From assembly GCF_047922965.1 (NCBI RefSeq), contig NZ_CP150481.1, positions 4,392,700-4,456,699 on the forward strand: DNA of 64,000 nt. Reading direction: 5' to 3'. How positions within the stretch are numbered: position 1 is the first letter of the stretch; every line of letters begins with the position of its first letter. Both the position numbers and the translations under genes were made by a program. This DNA is from Neptunicella plasticusilytica (GTDB taxonomy: Bacteria > Pseudomonadota > Gammaproteobacteria > Enterobacterales > Alteromonadaceae). Shown here piece by piece: positions 1-8,054 of this stretch. Under the pieces are notes generated by a model. It was not told where the DNA came from, ran no database searches, and saw only the letters and a list, made by a program, of their open reading frames with translations.

Positions 1-1
1 G

Positions 2-466
2 GTGCAATGCAAAACCGGCCATGCCTTTATCAAGGAAAGAATGCGCCTGGAAAACGCGATTTATGGTGGTGAGATGAGCGCTCACCATTATTTCCGCGAT
101 TTCTATTATTGCGACAGCGGTATGATCCCCTGGCTGCTGGTAATAGAATTACTCAGCCACAAGTCCGTTTCCCTCTCCAGCTTGTTAACCGAGTATGAAG
201 CGAAATTCCCGGCTTCTGGCGAAATAAATCGAACCGTTAACGATGCTCGACAAGTAATAGATAAAATCAAAGCCACTTATTCTGACTCAACTTTGGATAT
301 CGATACCACTGATGGTTTATCTATGGAGTTTGATGATTGGCGCTTTAATTTACGCATGTCTAACACCGAACCTTTGCTCAGGTTAAACGTAGAAGCAAAA
401 TCAAGCAGGGTATTGATGAAAAATAAAACAAATGAATTGTTGTCATTAATTGAACAATTCTCATAA
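2..466 (+). CDS. manB: phosphomannomutase, C-terminal part (5' end outside window)
   Basis: This is the last ~154 residues of a phosphohexomutase of the ManB/CpsG type, which interconverts mannose-6-phosphate and mannose-1-phosphate on the way to GDP-mannose. The visible part carries the family signature GGEMSAHHYFRD followed by CDSGMIPWLL. It also has the C-terminal phosphate-binding segment RMSNTEPLLRLNVE, where the SNTEP loop holds the substrate phosphate. The reading frame is open to the left edge, so the apparent GTG is not the true start. It ends 34 bases before the PEP-CTERM lipoprotein gene and probably shares its transcript, which fits a role in supplying sugar for the exopolysaccharide linked to this locus. 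The C-terminus is of normal length. Confidence 0.9.
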   Translation: MQCKTGHAFIKERMRLENAIYGGEMSAHHYFRDFYYCDSGMIPWLLVIELLSHKSVSLSSLLTEYEAKFPASGEINRTVNDARQVIDKIKATYSDSTLDIDTTDGLSMEFDDWRFNLRMSNTEPLLRLNVEAKSSRVLMKNKTNELLSLIEQFS

Positions 467-500
467 TGTAGCTGAGACGCTAGTAAACTAAGGATCTGTT

Positions 501-3245
501 ATGAAATGTCGCAACTCACTTTTATATGTATTTATCCCTTTCGCGGCAGCAATATTAACCGCCTGCAGCCAACAAACTCCTGAACAATTGGTCAGCAAGG
601 CCGAAAAATATATGAACGCAGGTAATAGTGAAGCGGCCATTATTGAGTTGAAGAACGCACTAACTGATAACCCGGACTTGGGGAAAGTGCGCCTAATGTT
701 GGGCAAGGTCTATTTTCAGCACGGCGATCTGAACTCAGCAGAAAAAGAATTAAATCGGGCAACCGATTTGGGTATTCCTGAAGATATGGTCGCTCCTTTG
801 CTGATCAAAACTTATTATCATTCCGATCAGTTCTCAAAAGTGAACGAGTACATTCAAAAATTACAGTTGAATGATAAAGAAGCCCTTAGCACCAGCGCAT
901 TGTATTCGTACATCAGCGCGTTACGCACTGATGATCAGGAAATTATCCAGAACTTGGATAAATTGCTTGAACAAATGAATGCTCAAGACAAGCAACTGGC
1001 TATGTCATTTGCGGCTTTTGGTGAGCAAAAATTTGACGAAGCACGCAGCACAATAGATGAGTTAATCCAGCAAAATCATCGACCCGAGATAACAGAATAT
1101 TTATCTGCCTTACTCTTTGTGAAAGAAGATAACTTCCATGATGCGGCTTTGGCATTTAATAAAATTAACGAACTCATTCCCGTTATTAATTCCATTAACT
1201 TTCAATATATTGAAGCCATGATTAACGCCGGAGAGCTCGATAATGCAGAAGTCGAAGCAACCAGACTATTGGAACAGTATAAAAACCAGCCTCTATTAAA
1301 TTTGTACCAGGCAAGAATTGATTACCAAAAAGAAAAATTTAAACCTGCCCTCGATCATGCCGAAATTGCAATTCAAAACGGTGCGGACACGTTAACCGCC
1401 CGAATGATTGCCGGAGTTAGCGCCTATAAACTTGAAAACCTCGAAAAGGCGTATCACAACCTTACCAACTTATCTAGCCGGACAAATTCCAGCAACGATG
1501 CAATTCAGAGGTTGTTGGCCCAAGTACAACTTAATCTTGGCTATAACAACAAAGCGCTGGAATCACTGAACTCAATGGGAAATCTGACAGACAGCGACGC
1601 AGAATTATTTGCACTGACGGGAATGCGACTTGCTACTCTGGGTGATATAAAAAATGCTAAAGAACTGCTCAAAAAGGCTGATCAACTCGATCAGAACAAT
1701 CCAGTTATTAAGCTTCGCCAAGCTATTGTAAATATCGGTAACGATGAACGAGCCGTTATAGAAAACCTGGAAAAAGTTATAAAAGATGACGAATCCCTGG
1801 AGCAGGGCTGGATGCAGTTGGCTGCAGCTCATTTGAGAGTTGGAGATAAAAACGCTGCGTTGTCAGTTGCCAAAAATTGGGAAGAGAAAGACCCCGCAAA
1901 TGGAAAGACTTTAGCCGGTTTTATCTATATGAATACTGGAGAAGCTGACAAAGCAATAGATTTGTTTAACGAAGCGTTGAAAATAGATCCTGTACATATG
2001 GGTGCTCATCAATATTTGTTACAGACTTATAGTGGATTAAAGCAGTACCAAAAAGCACTTGATAAAGCATCGGAGATCCTTTCTTTTGCACCGGATAATA
2101 CTCCTGCGCTAATAGCACTAATTGATGCGGGTAAGAGTTTAGATAAGTCATCTGAAATCGATGACATCATTTCAAAACTAATAAAAGACGCAAACGATAA
2201 AAAGATTGCCTTGGCAGTTAATGCCAAAGCACAAGGTAATGCGTCAAAAGCGATAAGCATATTAACCGGTGTTGATCTCGATTTTCTGGGTTACATGACA
2301 TTAGGTGACTCACAAGTACAAGCCAAAGACTTTAATTCAGCGATGGCGACGTATAAGAATTGGGAGTCTGCCTACCCAAATGCGTTAATGCCGGTAGTCA
2401 GGCAAATAGGCTTACTTGAACTTCAGAGCGATAATGAAGGTGCACTGGCCTTGACAGAGGCGGGATTAAACAAATTCCCTAACAGGCACACCTTACTGTT
2501 ACTGAAACTCCATTACTTGACTAAACTAAACCAGATTAAAGCCGCTAACGACCTGTTAGCTCAAATTAAGAAACAAGATGACAAAAGCGGTGCAGAATTA
2601 CTACCTTATTATGAGGGGTCATTAGCACTCAACGAGAAAGATTTCAAAAAAGCAGAAAAGTTACTTTCCGAGCATCACAAAAAATCACCAAACTTTACTT
2701 CCGCGACAATGCTAGCAAAAGCCATGCTAGGAAATAACCAAATTGATGAAGCTGAAAAAGTATTGATAGAACAACTAAATAGCACTAAGAATCCACCCAA
2801 AAGCTTTATGTATGGAGTCGCAAACTTTTATACATTTACCAAAAACTACGAAAAAGCAGGCCAAATTTATGCTCAGTCAATTGATAAATATGGCGAAAAT
2901 TTGCAAGTTCTCAACAATCTGGCTTACAACAGAATACAGAGTGGTGATATTGAAGGGGCTAGAGAGCCTGCACAAAAGGCTTTAAAACTGGCTCCAGATA
3001 TGCCGCAAATATTAGATACAATGGGTTGGGTTGAGTTTAAAAGTGGCAACTTGGATCAAGCTTATCAATATCTAAGTTCAGCAGCTAAAAAAGCACCTAA
3101 TATCAACGATATTGTATTACATCTTGCAGAAGTATTAATCGAACTTAAGCAATACAGTAAAGCAAGTTTAATGATGCGTGAGATGAAAGATTTAAGCTCC
3201 ATTCAGCGTAATACGCGAACTGAACTATCAAAGAAAATTCCTTAA
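501..3245 (+). CDS. prsT: PEP-CTERM system TPR-repeat lipoprotein PrsT
   Basis: A 914-residue outer-membrane-type lipoprotein built almost wholly of tetratricopeptide repeats. The signal peptide ends in lipobox LTAC, giving lipidated Cys22. TPR-like helical pairs run from about residue 25 to the end; typical examples are SEAAIIELKNAL, ADKAIDLFNEALKIDP and NLDQAYQYLSSAAKKAP. Length and layout match the PrsT family, which accompanies exosortase-A (EpsH/XrtA) loci and is thought to help assemble or export the exopolysaccharide or its PEP-CTERM proteins. The start is an ATG with AGGA upstream. It follows manB closely, and PrsK/PrsR and PEP-CTERM substrates lie downstream. The family assignment is firm; the mechanism is inferred. 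Confidence 0.9.
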   Translation: MKCRNSLLYVFIPFAAAILTACSQQTPEQLVSKAEKYMNAGNSEAAIIELKNALTDNPDLGKVRLMLGKVYFQHGDLNSAEKELNRATDLGIPEDMVAPLLIKTYYHSDQFSKVNEYIQKLQLNDKEALSTSALYSYISALRTDDQEIIQNLDKLLEQMNAQDKQLAMSFAAFGEQKFDEARSTIDELIQQNHRPEITEYLSALLFVKEDNFHDAALAFNKINELIPVINSINFQYIEAMINAGELDNAEVEATRLLEQYKNQPLLNLYQARIDYQKEKFKPALDHAEIAIQNGADTLTARMIAGVSAYKLENLEKAYHNLTNLSSRTNSSNDAIQRLLAQVQLNLGYNNKALESLNSMGNLTDSDAELFALTGMRLATLGDIKNAKELLKKADQLDQNNPVIKLRQAIVNIGNDERAVIENLEKVIKDDESLEQGWMQLAAAHLRVGDKNAALSVAKNWEEKDPANGKTLAGFIYMNTGEADKAIDLFNEALKIDPVHMGAHQYLLQTYSGLKQYQKALDKASEILSFAPDNTPALIALIDAGKSLDKSSEIDDIISKLIKDANDKKIALAVNAKAQGNASKAISILTGVDLDFLGYMTLGDSQVQAKDFNSAMATYKNWESAYPNALMPVVRQIGLLELQSDNEGALALTEAGLNKFPNRHTLLLLKLHYLTKLNQIKAANDLLAQIKKQDDKSGAELLPYYEGSLALNEKDFKKAEKLLSEHHKKSPNFTSATMLAKAMLGNNQIDEAEKVLIEQLNSTKNPPKSFMYGVANFYTFTKNYEKAGQIYAQSIDKYGENLQVLNNLAYNRIQSGDIEGAREPAQKALKLAPDMPQILDTMGWVEFKSGNLDQAYQYLSSAAKKAPNINDIVLHLAEVLIELKQYSKASLMMREMKDLSSIQRNTRTELSKKIP

Positions 3246-3255
3246 CACACTCCAG

Positions 3256-3286
3256 TGGCAGCATGATTTTGATAAGCATGCTGCCA
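3256..3286 (+). terminator. hairpin after prsT, probable transcription end
   Basis: A perfect 10-bp inverted repeat, TGGCAGCATG and CATGCTGCCA, with an 11-base loop begins 11 bases after the prsT stop codon. There is no T-run after it, so it is not a classic intrinsic terminator. It may protect the 3' end or act with Rho. Confidence 0.5.
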
Positions 3287-3689
3287 GCCCACTATACTAA
3301 TCTGCTTGCTTTAACTTGATGTAATGGTATCGAGCCACATGCTGCATGATGAGATTGATCAAAATAGGTGGAAGAGCATCACCACAGTTTAATTTACTTG
3401 TAGGGATACTCCTATTTAGCCGTATGTGTATCCCACACATCCCACCTCAGTATCTTTCTCTTAGCTGGAAATTATTCCAATGCCAATCTGCGAATAGATG
3501 GCTGTCGCGCCAAATCAAAATCAATTTATTAACGCACCAAAGTCGCGTTGACTGAACGGTTGATTAGAACTTATAAGTGAAAGAGAAAATGGGCAAGGCA
3601 AGCAAGATGAGTGAAGGTTTAAGGCAATAGAATATTAGTAGTAGAAGCGTTGTACGATAGCTAAATGACCCAATGCTATATAGCAAAAA
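3287..3689. other. intergenic stretch with no recognisable feature
   Basis: About 400 bases between the prsT hairpin and the terminator of the convergent PEP-CTERM gene. A 69-codon open frame (3346-3555, +) has no family resemblance, no convincing ribosome binding site and unusual composition, so it is treated as chance. No sigma-54-type promoter or PrsR-like box was found here. Confidence 0.5.
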
Positions 3690-3723
3690 TAAAAAAACCG
3701 CCAGAACCAAAAGTTCTGACGGC
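3690..3723 (-). terminator. intrinsic terminator of the first PEP-CTERM gene
   Basis: On the minus strand, a stem of ccgtcagaac pairs with gttctggcgg (one G-U pair) around a short loop and is followed by a run of T. It lies about 30 bases beyond the stop codon of the PEP-CTERM gene at 3752-4540. Confidence 0.85.
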
Positions 3724-3751
3724 CTCATAGTACTAATATTTCTTGTTTTGC

Positions 3752-4540
3752 TTACTTCTGGCGTCTGCGTGAAGCACCAGCTAGGCCCAACAGGCCTAAA
3801 CCCAAGATAGCAATTGAAGATGGCTCCGGGATTGAACTGCCACGAAAATCAGCAGTGCCAAACAATTCCAAACCATCAGGAGTTGCGCCTGAAGGAATAG
3901 GTTGGAAACTGGTACTAAATACCCAGTCAGCGCCGTCAGTTTGTGTGTCAGTATCAAAGTTGCCCATTGCAGCACCACCAACAACATCAAGTAAACCACC
4001 ACCTAAACCGGCATCGGTACCTGCACCGTATGAACTCAAGGTTGCATCAATGCTGGTCATAATACCATGAATACCACTGAAAGTTTCATGTGCTTGCAGC
4101 GACAACCAAGGAGTGCCACCGTCAACCGCAGTGCTTTTATCCAGTGCACTATAGGCTGTAGATGAGTCAACATAGAAGTTAATCCAGCCACCAGTAAAGC
4201 CAAGACGTGCGCCACCACCATCAGGGATAACACTGGCAATTTCAAAACCGCCAAATTCAAAGGTTAGTTCACAACCACTAGGGCAGAAAGTAGACTGGTT
4301 TGTACCATTTAAACCGGTAACCAGACCAAAACCACTTAAAGTATCGACTACGTCATCAGCAGTACCGAACACACCGTCAGCACCTGCATCAAGCAGATCT
4401 TCAACCAGATTTGAATTTGAAGTGAAATCAAAGAAACTGTCTGGATCCCAGACTACACCACCAACATTAACTGGTGACGCGATTGCGGAAGCACTTAGAC
4501 TTAATGCTAAAGCTGCTGCGGAAAAAATTGCCTTATTCAT
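3752..4540 (-). CDS. PEP-CTERM sorting-domain protein (paralog 1)
   Basis: A 262-residue secreted protein with an N-terminal signal peptide (cut near ASAIAS). The C-terminal PEP-CTERM tripartite signal has PEP at SSIPEPSS, then the hydrophobic run IAILGLGLLGLAG, then the basic tail SRRRQK. An exosortase would cleave this signal and pass the protein to the cell surface or exopolysaccharide. The body is rich in Gly, Asp and Thr, with a GADGVFGTADDV segment and a Cys pair in CPSGCEL. No catalytic motif is recognised. It is a close paralog of the gene at 5085-5870 in the same orientation. Its upstream region holds a sigma-54-type promoter and the shared GTGTCA-N5-TTTTACA box, and its leader carries a hexanucleotide repeat. 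SD AGAGG lies before the ATG. The biochemical role is unknown; floc or biofilm matrix function is inferred from the family. Confidence 0.9.
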   Translation of the reverse strand: MNKAIFSAAALALSLSASAIASPVNVGGVVWDPDSFFDFTSNSNLVEDLLDAGADGVFGTADDVVDTLSGFGLVTGLNGTNQSTFCPSGCELTFEFGGFEIASVIPDGGGARLGFTGGWINFYVDSSTAYSALDKSTAVDGGTPWLSLQAHETFSGIHGIMTSIDATLSSYGAGTDAGLGGGLLDVVGGAAMGNFDTDTQTDGADWVFSTSFQPIPSGATPDGLELFGTADFRGSSIPEPSSIAILGLGLLGLAGASRRRQK

Positions 4541-4547
4541 AATTACC

Positions 4548-4590
4548 TCTACATCTACATCAACATCAACATCAACTTCTACATCAACAT
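4548..4590 (-). repeat. degenerate hexanucleotide tandem repeat in the leader of paralog 1
   Basis: About seven copies of a six-base unit (ACATCA/ACATCT on the plus strand, GATGTT/GATGTA in the gene's direction) lie directly upstream of the Shine-Dalgarno sequence. The reading frame through it is open but has no usable start codon, so it is leader, not coding. The other PEP-CTERM paralog has no such repeat. Confidence 0.8.
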
Positions 4591-4667
4591 TAATATCTAA
4601 AATTAAAAAGACTCGTTTAGTTTATCCGTTAAACTCGTGATGAGCCTTACGAACTACTCTAGTCAAA

Positions 4668-4682
4668 GCAAGCATTGGGCCA
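4668..4682 (-). promoter_or_regulatory. sigma-54-type promoter of PEP-CTERM paralog 1
   Basis: On the minus strand the sequence reads TGGCCCAATGCTTGC followed by T. This has GG and GC ten bases apart and matches the RpoN -24/-12 consensus TGGCAC-N5-TTGCW except at one position of the -24 box. Transcription would start near 4656, giving a leader of roughly 115 bases. The downstream gene encodes a PEP-CTERM protein, and a sigma-54 activator (PrsR) is encoded in the window. Confidence 0.75.
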
Positions 4683-4765
4683 ACTTTTTAATTAAGCGTA
4701 AGTTATTGTTTTGCAAGTATTATTTAAACATTGGATTTACACTAATCGCAACTGTCGACATTCAC

Positions 4766-4783
4766 TGTAAAATTTACTGACAC
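4766..4783 (-). promoter_or_regulatory. candidate PrsR enhancer, copy 1
   Basis: In the gene's direction this reads GTGTCAGTAAATTTTACA. It is one of three 18-base copies of GTGTCA-N5-TTTTACA in the window. Each is upstream of a sigma-54-type promoter and in the same orientation. This copy ends 83 bases upstream of the -24 element, a normal distance for an NtrC-type activator site. Confidence 0.75.
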
Positions 4784-5022
4784 CCTAGCTCAGGTAAGTG
4801 ACGCGGGATCTAAGTGTTCTGAACGAATTTGCAGCATGAGCATGCCCAACAATGCTCCGGTGACTCATGTAGAAATCCTGCTTTCAATAGACTCGGGTTA
4901 AGCAGCGGTTTGTGAATATGCTAGATTACCTGTATCCAACCAAAGCCCGAATGTAAATTTCACTTAGCAAGACATCGCCTCTCTAACTAGCACATTTTGA
5001 AAGTAAGCCCACCGTACGTAGA

Positions 5023-5057
5023 AACGAAAAAACCGCCAGAAGTAACTTCTGGCGGTT
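5023..5057 (-). terminator. intrinsic terminator of the second PEP-CTERM gene
   Basis: A perfect 12-bp stem (5031-5042 with 5046-5057) with a TAA loop is followed on the minus strand by a T-rich run. It sits 27 bases beyond the stop codon of the PEP-CTERM gene at 5085-5870. The stem core, CCGCCAGAA, is shared with the terminator of the neighbouring paralog. Confidence 0.9.
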
Positions 5058-5084
5058 CTCAATCAATTATATAAGGTTTATTGA

Positions 5085-5870
5085 TTATTTCTGACGTCTG
5101 CGTGAAGCACCAGCTAAACCTAACAGACCTAAACCTAAAATGGCAATTGAAGAAGGTTCTGGAATTGATGTACCACGGAAATCAGCAGTACCAAATAGTT
5201 CCAGATCATCATCAGTTGCACCTGCAGGAATGGGTTGGAAACTAGTACTAAATACCCAATCTGACCCGTCTGTTTGTGTATTGGTATCAAAATTGGCCAT
5301 TGCAGCACCACCAACAACATCAAGCAGACCGCCACCTAAACCAGCGTCAGTACCGCCGCCATATGTACTCAGTGTAGCATCTATACTGGTCATAATACCG
5401 TGGATACCGCTGAATGTTTCATGAGCAACCAATGATAACCAAGGCGCACCACCGTCAGTTGCTGAACTTCTATCTTGAGGATTGTAAGCTGTGCCAGAAT
5501 CCACGTAAAAATTAACCCAACCACCAGTAAAGCCAATTCGTGCACCACCACCATCTGGAATGAAACTGCCGACGGTAAAGCCACCAAATTCATAGGTCAA
5601 CTCGCAACCACTAGGGCAAAATGCAGATTGGTTAGTACCATTTATGCCAGTTACCAGGCCAAAGCCGTTTAATGTATCTACGACATCATCTGCCGTCATA
5701 AATACACCATCTGGACCTGGATCGAGTAAATCTTCAATTAAATTGGAGTTTGATGTGAAGTCGAAGAAACTATCCGGATTCCAAACCACTCCACCAACAT
5801 TGACAGCAAGCGCGCTTGTTGACAAGCCAAGAGCCGCTACACCACCAATTAAAGTCTTCTTGATATTCAT
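5085..5870 (-). CDS. PEP-CTERM sorting-domain protein (paralog 2)
   Basis: A 261-residue secreted protein, nearly collinear with the product of 3752-4540 and identical to it over the last ~25 residues (PEPSSIAILGLGLLG then SRRRQK). The signal peptide is cut near STSALA. Differences cluster in the N-terminal signal and in scattered surface-type positions such as GPDGVFMTADDV. The Cys pair in CPSGCEL is kept. Like its neighbour it should be exported by Sec, anchored through the PEP-CTERM segment and processed by an exosortase encoded outside this window. It has its own sigma-54-type promoter, enhancer-like box and terminator, so the two paralogs are separate transcription units that arose by tandem duplication. 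No enzymatic function is visible. Confidence 0.9.
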   Translation of the reverse strand: MNIKKTLIGGVAALGLSTSALAVNVGGVVWNPDSFFDFTSNSNLIEDLLDPGPDGVFMTADDVVDTLNGFGLVTGINGTNQSAFCPSGCELTYEFGGFTVGSFIPDGGGARIGFTGGWVNFYVDSGTAYNPQDRSSATDGGAPWLSLVAHETFSGIHGIMTSIDATLSTYGGGTDAGLGGGLLDVVGGAAMANFDTNTQTDGSDWVFSTSFQPIPAGATDDDLELFGTADFRGTSIPEPSSIAILGLGLLGLAGASRRRQK

Positions 5871-5972
5871 AATTGCACCCTTTTATCATTTGATAACTTA
5901 AATTATGTACTGTCAGCTCTAAGCTTTTTAACAACCACAACAACACTGAAAAGCTGTACCGATTGTAATAAT

Positions 5973-5987
5973 GCAAAAGAAAAGCCA
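5973..5987 (-). promoter_or_regulatory. sigma-54-type promoter of PEP-CTERM paralog 2
   Basis: On the minus strand the sequence reads TGGCTTTTCTTTTGC followed by A, with the GG-N10-GC spacing of an RpoN promoter and exact TGGC and TTGCA cores. The predicted start near 5961 leaves a leader of about 90 bases. Confidence 0.8.
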
Positions 5988-6074
5988 ACCTTCTAAATAA
6001 AGGGTTAATCTATTGAAATATAAACAATATTGATAAAATCTTAATGCGCTTTTTACAACAACAAACGATGTATG

Positions 6075-6092
6075 TGTAAAATATATTGACAC
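6075..6092 (-). promoter_or_regulatory. candidate PrsR enhancer, copy 2
   Basis: In the gene's direction this reads GTGTCAATATATTTTACA, the same 13 fixed positions and 5-base gap as the other two copies. It ends 87 bases upstream of the -24 element and overlaps the last base of the convergently placed nitroreductase-like gene. Confidence 0.8.
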
Positions 6093-7144
6093 TAATTTTT
6101 TATAAAAGATTTAATGTCTCTACGGCCGGTTCTTACTGGCCGACCACTATATTTACCAATTCTCAAAAACATCACACCAGAACCTAACTCGGCTGTTAAA
6201 AGCTTCATTTCATGCTCTACTGTATTGATGGTATCCATTAAAGATGCACTTAGTGCCGGTTTTGCTATTGAGAGTACACCTGGAGCTGCATAAAGCTGCA
6301 CCGACAAATTCATTTCGGTGCATTTTAGCCATACTCGCTGCAGTTGCCTGCCAGCATTAATAATGCCCTCACGAGATACATCCGATGAGATTAGCAATAG
6401 TAATGCAGGTGATTGTTTAATTGGACTTACGACAGACTTTTTGGCAATTTGTCCACTGGCACCCAGCTTGTTCAAAAAGCGCATGACTTTCCAGTTACTC
6501 ATCCACTCGAACCCTTTAGATTCGAATTTACTGATACCCAGTACGTCCAGGTTCATTCCAGATTCGACTTTATCTCTGGTAAATGAAACTGTTTTAAATA
6601 ATTCCTGATGTAACTGCTCGGACTCAAATCTGACTTTCTCCGCCTTAAATATTGTAGGAATAATTGCATCTATCTTGTCCCGCTGATTAAAACCTAATAA
6701 CTGGCAATTGTCCCCATTCACCGCAGCTTTAATCTCTTCAATCATATGATCAGAGACATCACCCGAAAACGGAAAGCGCCTGTCCGTGCAACGCAATGGA
6801 ATTTGCTGAGCCAGCTTCAACTCGGTCTCTGGAATGGCAGCATCGTTGCTCTCAAAGCTAAGCTGAGCAACAAAATAGCTATCTTTTTCCCTATCAGGAA
6901 ATAAACTTATATTTACGCTAAATCTCAGGCTTTTTGCTTCAATCACTATAGATTCAATTATGGCGCCGATTGCTAAATCCGAGAGTACAAAAGTACTGTC
7001 AGTAGCGGTTCCACTTAGCTCTGGATCGAGAAATAGCTGTAAAGTATCGTCATTAGACCATTTAAACCGGAAAGGCTGGGAATTATCCGCAGAAGGGGCG
7101 TATATCGCGGCCTGTATCAGTTTGGTACGCATATCATCATTCAT
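6092..7144 (-). CDS. nitroreductase-like FMN-dependent oxidoreductase of the exosortase locus
   Basis: A 350-residue protein resembling the nitroreductase superfamily, especially the longer Acg-like branch. The start APSADNSQPFRFKW is the FMN-binding arginine region typical of nitroreductases. RCTDRRFPF and the C-terminal SGVMFLRIGKYSGRPVRTGRR match the second half-domain and the tail of Acg-like proteins. It probably binds flavin and reduces an unknown substrate. It lies 52 bases downstream of the thiF-like gene and completes a three-gene unit with the acyltransferase and ThiF genes. The ATG start has only a weak ribosome site. The substrate is unknown; a role in maturing a small molecule or lipid is inferred only from neighbours. 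Confidence 0.7.
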   Translation of the reverse strand: MNDDMRTKLIQAAIYAPSADNSQPFRFKWSNDDTLQLFLDPELSGTATDSTFVLSDLAIGAIIESIVIEAKSLRFSVNISLFPDREKDSYFVAQLSFESNDAAIPETELKLAQQIPLRCTDRRFPFSGDVSDHMIEEIKAAVNGDNCQLLGFNQRDKIDAIIPTIFKAEKVRFESEQLHQELFKTVSFTRDKVESGMNLDVLGISKFESKGFEWMSNWKVMRFLNKLGASGQIAKKSVVSPIKQSPALLLLISSDVSREGIINAGRQLQRVWLKCTEMNLSVQLYAAPGVLSIAKPALSASLMDTINTVEHEMKLLTAELGSGVMFLRIGKYSGRPVRTGRRDIKSFIKN

Positions 7145-7196
7145 AGTGAAATGACTGCCTTAGTAAGGTGCTATACAAATAAACACGAACTAGTAA

Positions 7197-8054
7197 TTAA
7201 ATGCCAAAGGCTTTTTTAGCTTCCTTTAAACTTTTCTGAAAGACCGGATTTTTATGACCACCGTCAATACAGGTTACTTCCATCTTGTTTAAATAGGGAT
7301 CCCAGTGCATCCCTTGCGGGGCACAAACCAAGTCACCACGACCTAGTAAAATCTTCACTGCATAAGATGCCGCCACTCCGGCACTCATGGTGCAACCAAT
7401 AATAGTCGACGGACCTTTTTTGGCGTTAAGATCCAGGCGAGTTGGGTCAACCAGATACTGAGACTGTAACCCTGCCGGAGCCAACCCCAGATAGAAACGT
7501 AAATATTGTTCCGTTTCAGATACGCCTTCCATACCGAAATAGTCTTCAAACGTCATCTGACCCGGCATAAAACACAAAAATGCTGTGCCCATGCCTAAGG
7601 GTGCTGCGGTAATAGCAGGAATGCCTTTTTCAGCACATTGGGCAAAAACAGTTCTGCGCGCTTTAATGGCAAAAAAGTCCAGACTATCTATATACAGATC
7701 AACACCTTCAAGAAAGGCTTCGGTATTATCATCGTTAATTCCCTCAGCAAAAACATGAGTCGTCGCTTGCGGATTAATACTTTTAAGCATTTGTTCGGTG
7801 ATATCAACTTTGGGTTTACCGATGGTATCCATATTTGCACCGACCTGGCGGTTAAAGTTTTCCACACCATAGGTATCAAAATCAGCCAGACTAAATTCTC
7901 CTATACCCAATCTGGCCAAGGTCATAGTGTGAATACAGCCAACGCCGCCACAACCGGCAATAGCAACTTTCTTGGTACTCAAGGCTTGTTGTTCTTGTTG
8001 AGTAAACCAGCCAATATTACGGGAAAACGCGTCATCGTAATTAAATGTCGCCAT
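7197..8054 (-). CDS. ThiF/MoeB/HesA-family adenylyltransferase
   Basis: A 285-residue E1-like enzyme. The N-terminal Rossmann nucleotide site is GCGGVGC, followed by the acidic strand DFDTYGVENFNRQ, whose Asn-Arg-Gln is the ATP-contacting segment of MoeB and ThiF. YIDSLDFFAIKARR carries the conserved Asp near the adenylate. I see no paired CxxC zinc ligands, unlike classic MoeB. Such enzymes activate a C-terminal carboxylate as an acyl-adenylate. Its start codon overlaps the stop of the acyltransferase gene (TAATG), so the two are translationally coupled. No partner with an obvious ubiquitin-like GG tail is encoded nearby, so the substrate is open. Confidence 0.8.
   Translation of the reverse strand: MATFNYDDAFSRNIGWFTQQEQQALSTKKVAIAGCGGVGCIHTMTLARLGIGEFSLADFDTYGVENFNRQVGANMDTIGKPKVDITEQMLKSINPQATTHVFAEGINDDNTEAFLEGVDLYIDSLDFFAIKARRTVFAQCAEKGIPAITAAPLGMGTAFLCFMPGQMTFEDYFGMEGVSETEQYLRFYLGLAPAGLQSQYLVDPTRLDLNAKKGPSTIIGCTMSAGVAASYAVKILLGRGDLVCAPQGMHWDPYLNKMEVTCIDGGHKNPVFQKSLKEAKKAFGI

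Noticed and set aside
3346..3555. 69-codon open frame on the plus strand between prsT and the PEP-CTERM gene
   Set aside because: No family resemblance, no good ribosome site, and composition unlike neighbouring genes. It probably occurs by chance.
4422..4640. 72-codon plus-strand frame with a Thr-Ser repeat
   Set aside because: It is the reverse side of the PEP-CTERM gene start and its hexanucleotide leader repeat; the repeat creates an artificial Ser-Thr string.
4834..4848. A third GG-N10-GC match (minus strand TGGGCATGCTCATGC) in the PEP-CTERM intergenic region
   Set aside because: The -12 part reads ATGC instead of TTGC, it lies upstream of the enhancer-like box and no box stands at the right distance behind it.
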